From CAXBNB01 sp040151475 (GTDB lineage Bacteria > Bacteroidota > Bacteroidia > Cytophagales > Cyclobacteriaceae): a DNA stretch of 64,000 nucleotides. Of the stretch, positions 18,817-25,952 are shown piece after piece. The position numbers and the translations under genes are program-made. The notes under the pieces were generated by a model. That model made no database searches and had not been told where the DNA came from. It saw nothing but the letters and a program-made list of their open reading frames with translations. The stretch spans positions 1 through 64,000 of the forward strand of contig NZ_JBDKWG010000104.1 in NCBI RefSeq assembly GCF_040151475.1. Reading direction: 5' to 3'. Each line of letters begins with the position of its first letter. The first letter of the stretch is position 1.

Positions 18817-18831
18817 ATTTGTATTACAAAT
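18817..18831. promoter_or_regulatory. Operator-like palindrome, site 1 (TRAP operon)
   Basis: ATTTGTATTACAAAT is an inverted repeat with 7-bp arms around one central base. It lies 60 bp upstream of the first gene of the minus-strand operon. The same motif recurs at 18890-18904, 20430-20444 and 21303-21317, the last just before the GntR-type regulator gene. It is the likely binding site of that regulator. Confidence 0.65.
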
Positions 18832-18889
18832 ATATGATTATGATTGAAAAAACCTCCTATAAACTAATAAATTTTTCTAAATTCTATAT

Positions 18890-18904
18890 TTTTGTATTAC
18901 AAAT
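18890..18904. promoter_or_regulatory. Operator-like palindrome, site 2
   Basis: TTTTGTATTACAAAT matches the consensus except for the first base. It lies between the TRAP operon start (18757) and the end of the second Gfo/Idh/MocA gene (18943), 58 bp from site 1. The paired spacing allows cooperative binding or looping at the TRAP operon promoter. Confidence 0.6.
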
Positions 18905-18942
18905 AATACTGTTTGACTATTTAAAAGCTCTCAAAGCAATTT

Positions 18943-19944
18943 TCACTTTGATTGAGTGACACCAATAAGGCTTTGCGCCAATATTTTCTCACAGACTTCC
19001 ATGGTTTTTAATGTCTCCCTAAAAGGGGATGAAGTTTTTTCTGTTCCGAACTGTATGGATTCTACAAACTCTATGCTCTTGGTTCTAAAACCTCCAAAGA
19101 CAAAAAGCTCTTCACTGCCTGCAACCTGGCATGTATCGTATTTCTCGCCATGCACATCTCCTTCTTCGTAGAGAATAGCTTCTTTTTCCAGCTCCACATC
19201 GGCACAAATACCGGGAGCATGCATTTGTACCCTGAATATTCTTCTTCCAGATGCCCAGTTGCCTACTACATAACATGTAGTACCATTGTCAAAATGCAAA
19301 GTGGCTCCAATCCAATTGATGTCAGCCACGCCGATACTTTTGCAGCTTGATTCGATTTTGACAACTTCACCATCTCCTATCCACCTGGCCGTATCTATAG
19401 AATGCGTAAAATCATCCAACATTCGGTCTCTCGCTGAAAGCATCGGGCGAATGTCAAATTTACTAAACTCTACAATAGCATGTGTAATAGCTCCTTTTTC
19501 CAAACACTTACTCTTCATCAACTCCATAATAGGAGCAGATCTGCGTTGATGAGACACCTGTGTGATACAGCCATTTTGTTCTGCCAAATGTGCCAATATT
19601 CTGGATTGGTGCAAGGTAATGCCCATAGGCTTTTCTATGAAAATGTTGAATTTTTGCTGCAAGCACCAAACCCAAATATCAAACATGGCTTCTGGTTGCC
19701 CAACGATATAGACTCCATCTGGATGCAGGTCGGAAAGCATCTTTTGATAATCGTTCTTAGAAGAAGAGATGTAAATTTTGTCCGTTGAAATATTATATTT
19801 CAATGCCGTTTGTTTCAGCCTGTCAGCATTGAACGCACAGATGCCAACAATTTCAACATCATCTAATGAGGCAAGGGACTGATAATGCACTTTATTTGCA
19901 AACTCGCCATTGCCTATAAAACATACTCTTGCTTTGTTCTTCAT
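18943..19944 (-). CDS. Cytoplasmic Gfo/Idh/MocA oxidoreductase
   Basis: The product has about 333 residues from the ATG at 19944 (MKNKARVCFIGNGEFANKVH). It has a Rossmann NAD(P)-binding start and the catalytic EKPMGITLHQSRILAHLAEQ motif near residue 95. A C-terminal alpha/beta domain contains the histidine of DDFTHSIDTARWIG. No signal peptide is seen, unlike its Tat-exported relative at 15760. Longer start choices would overlap the upstream fucU-like gene and add unrelated sequence. It probably oxidises the imported sugar-like substrate. It is cotranscribed with the FucU-like mutarotase gene. Confidence 0.87.
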   Translation of the reverse strand: MKNKARVCFIGNGEFANKVHYQSLASLDDVEIVGICAFNADRLKQTALKYNISTDKIYISSSKNDYQKMLSDLHPDGVYIVGQPEAMFDIWVWCLQQKFNIFIEKPMGITLHQSRILAHLAEQNGCITQVSHQRRSAPIMELMKSKCLEKGAITHAIVEFSKFDIRPMLSARDRMLDDFTHSIDTARWIGDGEVVKIESSCKSIGVADINWIGATLHFDNGTTCYVVGNWASGRRIFRVQMHAPGICADVELEKEAILYEEGDVHGEKYDTCQVAGSEELFVFGGFRTKSIEFVESIQFGTEKTSSPFRETLKTMEVCEKILAQSLIGVTQSK

Positions 19945-19966
19945 TTGAAAAATGGTAATTACCTGC

Positions 19967-20398
19967 TTATAAAAAAATTGTGCCTTTCTTAAGAATGACG
20001 TTACCAAATCGTTTTGTCGTGCCGGACATTACCACTACAAAAGCTTCAGAAGCTCGTTGGTAAAAATCAAACCGTTCTATTTTTTCCGCTTGATTGATAT
20101 CACTTTCAAACTCTTTCAATATATGATGATAGGAGCTTTCCAATTGATCATCATAATTTTTAGAATCGGTTGGCTTCATCATAAACCATGGCGTATTCAC
20201 GGACTGATCCAAAGGAAAAAGAGGAAGAATGGCCTTTAGCAAATCGGTTATTTCCAAACCCTCGCATCTGATTACATTCCCATTTAGGCTTTCCCCAGGG
20301 AAATTGGCATCTGCCAATACTATTTCATCTCCATGACCCATACATGCCAAAACATACAACAAATCAGGACTTATAATTTTTGGAATTCCTTTCAACAT
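19967..20398 (-). CDS. RbsD/FucU family mutarotase
   Basis: The 143-residue protein matches the RbsD/FucU family, which interconverts anomers of ribose or fucose. It has the N-terminal LKGIPKIISPDLLYVLACMG and the catalytic histidine in GHGDEIVLADANFP. The mid-region has LLKAILPLFPLDQ and the C-terminus has KRFGNVILKKGTI. It resembles FucU more than RbsD in length and in the late FYQRASEAFVVVMSGTTKRFGN-like segment. It is the first gene of a two-gene unit with the cytoplasmic oxidoreductase. It points to an aldose or deoxy-sugar as the compound handled by the regulon. Confidence 0.88.
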   Translation of the reverse strand: MLKGIPKIISPDLLYVLACMGHGDEIVLADANFPGESLNGNVIRCEGLEITDLLKAILPLFPLDQSVNTPWFMMKPTDSKNYDDQLESSYHHILKEFESDINQAEKIERFDFYQRASEAFVVVMSGTTKRFGNVILKKGTIFL

Positions 20399-20429
20399 AG
20401 TGCTAACCTATAAAACTTTTAAAAAAAAT

Positions 20430-20444
20430 ATTTGTATCACAACA
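20430..20444. promoter_or_regulatory. Operator-like palindrome, site 3 (fucU-like unit)
   Basis: ATTTGTATCACAACA keeps the left arm and most of the right arm of the consensus. It lies about 30 bp upstream of the mutarotase start at 20398. A second partial match, TTTGTAATAC, follows at about 20458-20467. The position fits repression by the GntR-type protein encoded next door. Confidence 0.55.
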
Positions 20445-20550
20445 GAAGCACTCATATTTTGTAATACTGGATTACTCCTCAAATTATTCTTTCACTCTAA
20501 AATTGAATGTATAAATAGTCCTCATTTAATCGTGAAGAACCTTATTTAGC

Positions 20551-21285
20551 CTATTGAGTATTTAAACTTTTCAAATAATTGACCTCTGTCAGTTTGATAT
20601 GCTCACGCATTCGGAAAAATGCTTCCCTGCCATCTTTCTCTTTTATAGCATCAAATATTGATTGATGCAAGTGCATCATAAGGTCTCTGGCCTCTTGAGT
20701 TACCAACTGCTCACTTTTTGCGAAAACAGGCAATTTATATTTCGTAATCAGCTTATATATGGGTTCCATCAGTAGGTTTACCACGGGATTTCCCGCTGCA
20801 TCAGATACCGTAGAATGGAATTCTCTGTCAATTTCTGCTTCTTTATCTAAATCAAAAAGAGGACAGTTGTTCATCAATTGCAGATTCAATTCCAATTTGT
20901 TTAAATGCTCTGTTGTACGTTTCAACGCAGCAACACTCGCCACTTCCGGTTCTACCAATTGACGCATGTGGATCGTATGCAATATCAGGTCACTGGTATT
21001 AGACATTTCAAAAAACAGATCAATAGGTTCGGTTACACTTCTGGGATCAATTTCATTTACATACACACCACTACCTTTCACAATTTTGACCAGGCCTCTC
21101 GCACTCAAACTTTTCAAAGCCGGTCTGATTGCATTTCTACTTACAGAAAACTGCTCACAAAATTGCTGTTCGGTAGGAAGTTTACCCCCAACAGGAATTT
21201 CCCCACTTCTAATAAGTTTTTCAATTTGTTTTTCAATGCGTTGGCTTAGAAGTTCTTTGTTGTCTTTCTGCAACTCTTTTTCCAT
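20551..21285 (-). CDS. GntR/FadR-family transcriptional regulator
   Basis: The 244-residue repressor has an N-terminal winged helix (GGKLPTEQQFCEQFSVSRNA, then IRPALKSLSARGLVKIVKGSG). A C-terminal all-helical FCD effector domain has metal-ligand-type residues (DREFHSTVSDAAGNP and later histidines in MMHLHQSIFDAI). FCD regulators bind sugar acids and other carboxylates, which fits the TRAP transporter. A near-perfect palindrome lies 18-32 bp upstream of its own start, so autoregulation is likely. The same motif precedes the two catabolic units. Confidence 0.9.
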   Translation of the reverse strand: MEKELQKDNKELLSQRIEKQIEKLIRSGEIPVGGKLPTEQQFCEQFSVSRNAIRPALKSLSARGLVKIVKGSGVYVNEIDPRSVTEPIDLFFEMSNTSDLILHTIHMRQLVEPEVASVAALKRTTEHLNKLELNLQLMNNCPLFDLDKEAEIDREFHSTVSDAAGNPVVNLLMEPIYKLITKYKLPVFAKSEQLVTQEARDLMMHLHQSIFDAIKEKDGREAFFRMREHIKLTEVNYLKSLNTQ

Positions 21286-21302
21286 GTACTAGTGATTAGA
21301 TA

Positions 21303-21317
21303 ATTTGTGATACAAAT
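21303..21317. promoter_or_regulatory. Operator-like palindrome, site 4 (regulator gene)
   Basis: ATTTGTGATACAAAT reads on the other strand as ATTTGTATCACAAAT. It is the most complete variant of the shared motif, 18 bp upstream of the GntR-type gene start at 21285. It supports autoregulation. Confidence 0.65.
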
Positions 21318-21388
21318 ATATAATAATTTGTTATAGCTACTTTTCTACAAAAACCTTAGTTATACAGTATTGTAAAAATTAAATGAAC

Positions 21389-22897
21389 TTAAATCAATAA
21401 CTTTACCGCCTCCAGACCACTATCAACAGCTTCGTAAAACAAAGGCAATCTGCTGTTATCCACTCCTGTATATACCATGTTCTTATTGGATCGGTATTGA
21501 TTTTTGTCATTGAATAAATAGCCGGGTGTCGGGATGGGCATGGCATGTCCCATTACTTTGATAAATACTTTTACCACTTTGTGGTTAATCTCTTCTTTGA
21601 AGTAATTGCTGATGTGTTGGATTGTCGATTCCGCTATTGCATTTTTATCTGCATCCACATTGAGAAGGTCTTTTCTGGAATCAGCAGGAAGACAATAGTA
21701 TGCGCTAAAAGTTCTATATTTTGATTGATCCGAATGCTGAGCACCAGAATCTACAAACCCCATAAAAGAAGGGTCATTCGTTAGCATTTCATTTTGCCAA
21801 AATGCAGGAATCGCAAGTGTGTTTTCTATCACAATATTGACAACCATCCAAGGGGAAGAGTTGTTTTCAGAGAATAATTTATATCCCTCAGGATAGATGT
21901 ATTTCAACGCATGTTTTTGTCCTGCGTAAATGACTTTTTTAGTCTTAATCGTCTTGCAAACTTTGGCTTCAACATCAATTATCTCGACACTAAATCCCTC
22001 CTTTTTCTCTTCTATTTTCTTTACTAAATGACTGGTCATCAATCTGTCCTTATCAACATGTGCTGCCATTTTATCAATAAAATATTGATTCCCCTCTGGT
22101 GGGGAAAACAGCTCCACAATCTCATTGTAATAGGGACGGCACTTGAAATAATGAATGCCTGCCAAAGCAGAAACTTCAGCACATCCTGCACCATAATCAT
22201 CTTTCATGTGATAATCCAATCCCTTCATAAAAGCTTCATCCAATTGAATTTCCTTTTGTAGAAAATCTAAAAAAGTTAAGTTGTTGAGGTGTTGATACTT
22301 ATCTTGGATGATCCTAGTAGGAAGATGCATTACACCTGAGTAATTTTCCAAAAGCTTCAAAAAGCTATCTTTCACAGCCCCTTCTTCCAGCACATCTTTT
22401 CTAAGTTCACCATGATCGAAGCATTGGTTTTTCCTTCGATGTAAGATGATGTGTTGCTCATCTTTGAAACTCCAGGAGTCACTCCATTTGTGGTATTCCA
22501 CTACATCCAATTGACTCAAAAATGCAAGTACCTCATCGCCATATCCTTTTGGATAAGAAAGGTCGTAATGCGCTCCCTGAGATATACCCATTCCATTAAA
22601 CTCTACAGCGGATGATGAACCTCCTAATTTTCCAGAAAGTTCACAAAGCAAAAAGTCCTTTCCAGACAATTGGCTTGCAGCGGTCATTCCAGCAATGCCA
22701 CCGCCCACTATCAGGTATTCCGTTTCTAATGTACTCCCCTTTTGGAATGACGCACTCTTATAAATCAGGTGGCCAGTACCAGCATCGGAATCAACCACTA
22801 TGTCATAAGATACCTTCTCGGTCTGCCAATTACATGATTTCAGAATCATCGGCAGTGTCAATAATGCGGAGGTTTTTACAAAATTTCTTCGATCCAT
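21389..22897 (-). CDS. Tat-exported flavin-containing amine oxidase-like protein
   Basis: The product of about 502 residues begins MDRRNFVKTSALLTLPMILK with a twin-arginine motif and a possible lipobox cysteine just after. An FAD-binding dinucleotide fold follows at about residue 60-85 (EYLIVGGGIAGMTAASQL, then a CELSGKLGGSSS GG-doublet motif). The C-terminus has a flavin-contact segment (YTGVDNSRLPLFYEAVDSGL). The protein resembles the FAD-dependent amine oxidoreductase/desaturase superfamily. ATG at 22897 is preferred over TTG at 22903. It lies 2 bp after the polytopic protein gene in an operon with SpeD- and SpeE-like genes. Oxidation of a polyamine-like product in the periplasm is a reasonable guess. 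Confidence 0.78.
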   Translation of the reverse strand: MDRRNFVKTSALLTLPMILKSCNWQTEKVSYDIVVDSDAGTGHLIYKSASFQKGSTLETEYLIVGGGIAGMTAASQLSGKDFLLCELSGKLGGSSSAVEFNGMGISQGAHYDLSYPKGYGDEVLAFLSQLDVVEYHKWSDSWSFKDEQHIILHRRKNQCFDHGELRKDVLEEGAVKDSFLKLLENYSGVMHLPTRIIQDKYQHLNNLTFLDFLQKEIQLDEAFMKGLDYHMKDDYGAGCAEVSALAGIHYFKCRPYYNEIVELFSPPEGNQYFIDKMAAHVDKDRLMTSHLVKKIEEKKEGFSVEIIDVEAKVCKTIKTKKVIYAGQKHALKYIYPEGYKLFSENNSSPWMVVNIVIENTLAIPAFWQNEMLTNDPSFMGFVDSGAQHSDQSKYRTFSAYYCLPADSRKDLLNVDADKNAIAESTIQHISNYFKEEINHKVVKVFIKVMGHAMPIPTPGYLFNDKNQYRSNKNMVYTGVDNSRLPLFYEAVDSGLEAVKLLI

Positions 22898-22899
22898 AG

Positions 22900-24015
22900 T
22901 CAATTGAGCAATACCGATTTTATATAAGGATTTTTATGATTGGACTTCCAAATAAAGCCATCCAAAACATAGTGTGTAGCCTGAGGTACCGAGAGCAATG
23001 CCAAAACCAAGGCTTGCACCATAGGATCCTGAACCATCTTCATGGGGTATTTAAGTAAAGTCTGAAAAAATGCTGTGTTATCCTGATACAGCCACATATC
23101 CCAAAAATATTCTTCGCCAAAAGCCAATACCAACACTGCTATTACCATAAATCCAACCCTATAGAAATTTTCAAAATAAGGTGCTTTGGAAAATTTCATT
23201 TCTCTTTTTTTCTCTACATAAAAGAAAACCAAAGCCATATAAGGAAGCCCATGAGCAACTACATTGGTCAGCGTAAAAACCAGATCTGAATTGAAGTAAA
23301 CAATCCCCAGATACCAATTGCCCCAGGTCGTAATAATCCAAAGCCACTTACCAATGGGAAATTTATGTTTCCCTTTTTGGTGCAGGTAAACCTCCTCAAG
23401 CAACCAGAAACTTAGGAATGCAAAATATGCCAGATTGCAACTCAGATTAACAACACTCAAGTATCCATCCTGCCAAAACGGAAGTATCTCCAACATTGAT
23501 TTGAGACTAAAAAAATCGCCATCCACAAACCATGAGAATTTACGGTCGCTATTGAGGTGCCAATACCAAACCGGATACAACATCCCTAAGTAAATGATGA
23601 GTTTGTCCGACAAGCGTTTCTTAAGATTTAAGAAACCAAATTTGGCTCTATACAACTGCATAAAACCATATTGCTGCTTGATAAAATGGTACAGTGCCAC
23701 ATACGCCAATATTGTCCAAAACCAGTTGACAGATACATTGGCCACCAAAAAGAATACAACAAAGCAAAGGATTGGAGATAGAATGAGCAGCTTCTTATGG
23801 TTGGTAAATTCCTCTTTGTCCAGATAAGTTCTGAAAATAGTACTCCAGACATGGCTCACATCGATTCCCAACACAAATACTACCCAAACCCACAATGGCA
23901 ATTCCATTTGCAAAAGTCCATCCGAAAGTAAAAAGCAAACAGCCCATACAACCCAAACAGGAAGCAAAAGCACCAGAAGGTCTATTGATTTATTAAAAAG
24001 CCAGATTTTTCTCAC
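22900..24015 (-). CDS. Polytopic membrane protein with conserved-looking histidines, family not recognised
   Basis: The 371-residue protein starts at GTG 24015 and has about nine to ten hydrophobic segments. Histidines lie next to membrane segments in DVSHVWSTIFRTYLD, ALYHFIKQQYGFMQLYRAKF, NVVAHGLPYMALVFFYVEKK and QATHYVLDGFIWK. Such spacing can bind metal or haem, as in membrane desaturases or hydroxylases, but I do not recognise a named family. It lies 17 bp after the spermidine-synthase-like gene and 2 bp before the flavin oxidase gene, so it probably belongs to the same pathway, either as an integral-membrane enzyme or as a transporter. Confidence 0.7.
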   Translation of the reverse strand: MRKIWLFNKSIDLLVLLLPVWVVWAVCFLLSDGLLQMELPLWVWVVFVLGIDVSHVWSTIFRTYLDKEEFTNHKKLLILSPILCFVVFFLVANVSVNWFWTILAYVALYHFIKQQYGFMQLYRAKFGFLNLKKRLSDKLIIYLGMLYPVWYWHLNSDRKFSWFVDGDFFSLKSMLEILPFWQDGYLSVVNLSCNLAYFAFLSFWLLEEVYLHQKGKHKFPIGKWLWIITTWGNWYLGIVYFNSDLVFTLTNVVAHGLPYMALVFFYVEKKREMKFSKAPYFENFYRVGFMVIAVLVLAFGEEYFWDMWLYQDNTAFFQTLLKYPMKMVQDPMVQALVLALLSVPQATHYVLDGFIWKSNHKNPYIKSVLLN

Positions 24016-24032
24016 AATTTTTTATGCTTTTG

Positions 24033-25349
24033 TCAATCAAAATTCCAGGTTCCAACACTATAATATTGGTGGATAACCGGGTTTTTGAGACTATTGATTT
24101 CAATTGAATCAGTGATCGGATAGGGCTTACCAAAAGACATCATCATGCGCATGGCTTCAGTATTAATCCATCGTGTCTGCATCTTATCAAATTCCAATTT
24201 CTTGCACTTTTCTTTCAATTGATCTGTGCTTAAAATCTTCGATGCAATCACCCAGCCCCATTCACCCAAGGTCATTACCTGATTGTGTAAAGGTAATATA
24301 TTGAAATTGGCTGATTCAATGGTTTTGGAAATGGCATAAAATGCCTTAGTGGCATAGTAAGGACTACCTGCCTGAGTAATCATGATACCTTCACTTTTCA
24401 ATGCCTGACGACACAGTTGGTAAAATTCTCTTGTATAATATTGGTTGAGCTCCAAATCAACAGGATCGGGTACATCAATAAAAATAGCATCATAATGGTT
24501 CTTTGATTTATTCAAATACCTGAACGCATCGCCCTCTATCCGTTCAATTTTTTCATCATTTAAAGCCTCTTTGTTAATTGCAGTAAATACTGGATGCTTT
24601 TCCCCCAAACTATAAAATGCCGTATCTATCGGTAAAATATTTATTTTATGGACTCCTTTATGTTTCCCCAACTCCCTCGCAATAAGTCCATTTTCACCAC
24701 CTATTACCAGAATATTTTCACCACCTTCCGACAACAACATCACAGGATGAACCATTGGTTCATAATACATCCACTCATCCAGTGTACTGAATTGATTGAT
24801 TTCATTGAAATAAAACCATTGGTTTCCTTTCCATGATGTAACATCAATTTTCTGAAAAGGTGTTTCATCAGAAAAAATCAACTTGTCATGATACTTTTTT
24901 TGTCTTGGCAAACCTTCCGGAGTAAAAGAGCCTATACCAGCTCCTGCGCATATACACAAAATGACAATACCTAGTGCAAGCACATTTTTTGGAGCTGTGC
25001 TTCTTTTGGTCAACACAGCCAAAGTTGAGCCGGACAAAATGAAACACGCATAAATCAAAATACTTAGAAAATCCGGAAACAGAAGCACTGCTTCTTTCAC
25101 CTGATTGGTCATCACCAAGCTTATCAGAAAAAATACCTGAACAATGAAGGCAATATTTTTTCCCACCTGTAGGTATTTATAGGAAATGATAGCGGAGGCT
25201 AAAAAAAGGAATACTAAGACTGCTACATCAAACGTATTGGCATCAAAAAAAAGCTGTAAAAATTGAATGTAATCTAATAAGGCAAAACCCGTCAACAAGG
25301 AGAGTGCTGACAAGTATCCCCAATATAAATATCGAAACCTGGCTTTCAC
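24033..25349 (-). CDS. Membrane-anchored spermidine synthase-like aminopropyltransferase
   Basis: The N-terminal ~150 residues of this 438-residue protein form about five membrane helices. The C-terminal half is a spermidine synthase-type domain: DEWMYYEPMVHPVML (substrate gate), the SAM-binding ILVIGGENGLIARELG near residue 215, and IDVPDPVDLELNQYYTREFY with the likely catalytic aspartate. LGEWGWVIASK is near the end. Membrane-fused SpeE homologues are known, and their products are often undefined. The start is GTG at 25349, overlapping the SpeD-like stop by 4 bp (GTGA). The pairing with SpeD suggests transfer of a decarboxy-SAM-derived aminopropyl group at the membrane. Confidence 0.82.
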   Translation of the reverse strand: MKARFRYLYWGYLSALSLLTGFALLDYIQFLQLFFDANTFDVAVLVFLFLASAIISYKYLQVGKNIAFIVQVFFLISLVMTNQVKEAVLLFPDFLSILIYACFILSGSTLAVLTKRSTAPKNVLALGIVILCICAGAGIGSFTPEGLPRQKKYHDKLIFSDETPFQKIDVTSWKGNQWFYFNEINQFSTLDEWMYYEPMVHPVMLLSEGGENILVIGGENGLIARELGKHKGVHKINILPIDTAFYSLGEKHPVFTAINKEALNDEKIERIEGDAFRYLNKSKNHYDAIFIDVPDPVDLELNQYYTREFYQLCRQALKSEGIMITQAGSPYYATKAFYAISKTIESANFNILPLHNQVMTLGEWGWVIASKILSTDQLKEKCKKLEFDKMQTRWINTEAMRMMMSFGKPYPITDSIEINSLKNPVIHQYYSVGTWNFD

Positions 25350-25651
25350 TGGAATACCTCTTGTCTGGTTTTTCTGTAAACTTGCAAATTGCGTAAGAAA
25401 GACTCATACATCTCGGTATTGCAACTGCTGAGTTCGATATATGTTTTATTTTCTTCAGGGAAAGTATGTATCGCAAAATGGCTTTCTGAAATTAGCCATA
25501 GCCCTGTGTATCCTTGTGGCTCAAAATGATGCTCGATAAAATTGATAATCCCAAAACCTGATTTGATCAACATTTTTTCAAAATCAACTTTTAACGTCTC
25601 AGGGTCACAATCACTCACCCATCCCGAATAATTATCTATTTTGGCTTCCAA
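25346..25651 (-). CDS. speD: S-adenosylmethionine decarboxylase-like protein (SpeD family)
   Basis: This 101-residue pyruvoyl-enzyme family protein is close to the ~120-residue bacterial/archaeal SpeD proenzymes. LISESHFAIHTFPEENKTYI contains the self-cleavage Glu-Ser site and the processing histidine. The following SSCN stands where classical SpeD has a FTCG-type catalytic cysteine region. The start is taken as TTG at 25651, because an in-frame stop lies upstream and no ATG is available. It supplies decarboxylated SAM to the coupled SpeE-like protein if it is a true AdoMetDC. Some SpeD homologues have become ornithine or arginine decarboxylases, so that alternative stays open. Confidence 0.83.
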   Translation of the reverse strand: MEAKIDNYSGWVSDCDPETLKVDFEKMLIKSGFGIINFIEHHFEPQGYTGLWLISESHFAIHTFPEENKTYIELSSCNTEMYESFLRNLQVYRKTRQEVFQ

Positions 25652-25760
25652 TACGGCTATTTCGTTTCTAATGATTAAAGAACGTAAAGATCATAAACTA
25701 ATTTTAATTATCTGTTTGCACTGAATTTAAATACTGTCTTTCTTTAGCACAATAGAATCA

Positions 25761-25906
25761 GAGCAGACACATTTAAAAATTCATACTGTCCCCAGACTCC
25801 TGCCTCGGCAGGCAAGTGTTCTGGAGTCTGTTAGAGTTGACCGTAATTTCAAGGGATACCGTAACTGGTACGGTAAGGAGGTTTTTGTTTTTAAATGCGT
25901 TTGCCC
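25761..25906. repeat. MITE-like element with inverted ends, copy 2
   Basis: This element of about 146 bp has inverted ends: GAGCAGACACATTTAAAAAT on the left, and GGGCAAACGCATTTAAAAAC for the right end read on the other strand. Internally it has a CCCAGACTC...GAGTCTG hairpin with the palindrome CTGCCTCGGCAG in its loop. It aligns in reverse orientation with 4955-5078 (shared blocks include TCCCCAGACT, GTCTGTT, GATACCG and CGGTAAGGAG). It sits directly upstream of the rmuC promoter. Confidence 0.7.
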
Positions 25907-25929
25907 TGACAATAAAACGAATGAATTTT

Positions 25930-25938
25930 TACCTTTGC
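25930..25938 (+). promoter_or_regulatory. Bacteroidota-type -7 element of rmuC
   Basis: TACCTTTGC fits the TAnnTTTG consensus of the primary Bacteroidota sigma factor. It lies 15 bp upstream of the rmuC ATG at 25953, which would give a very short leader. A matching -33 TTG is not obvious. Confidence 0.4.
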
Positions 25939-25952
25939 TAAAACCCTCATTT

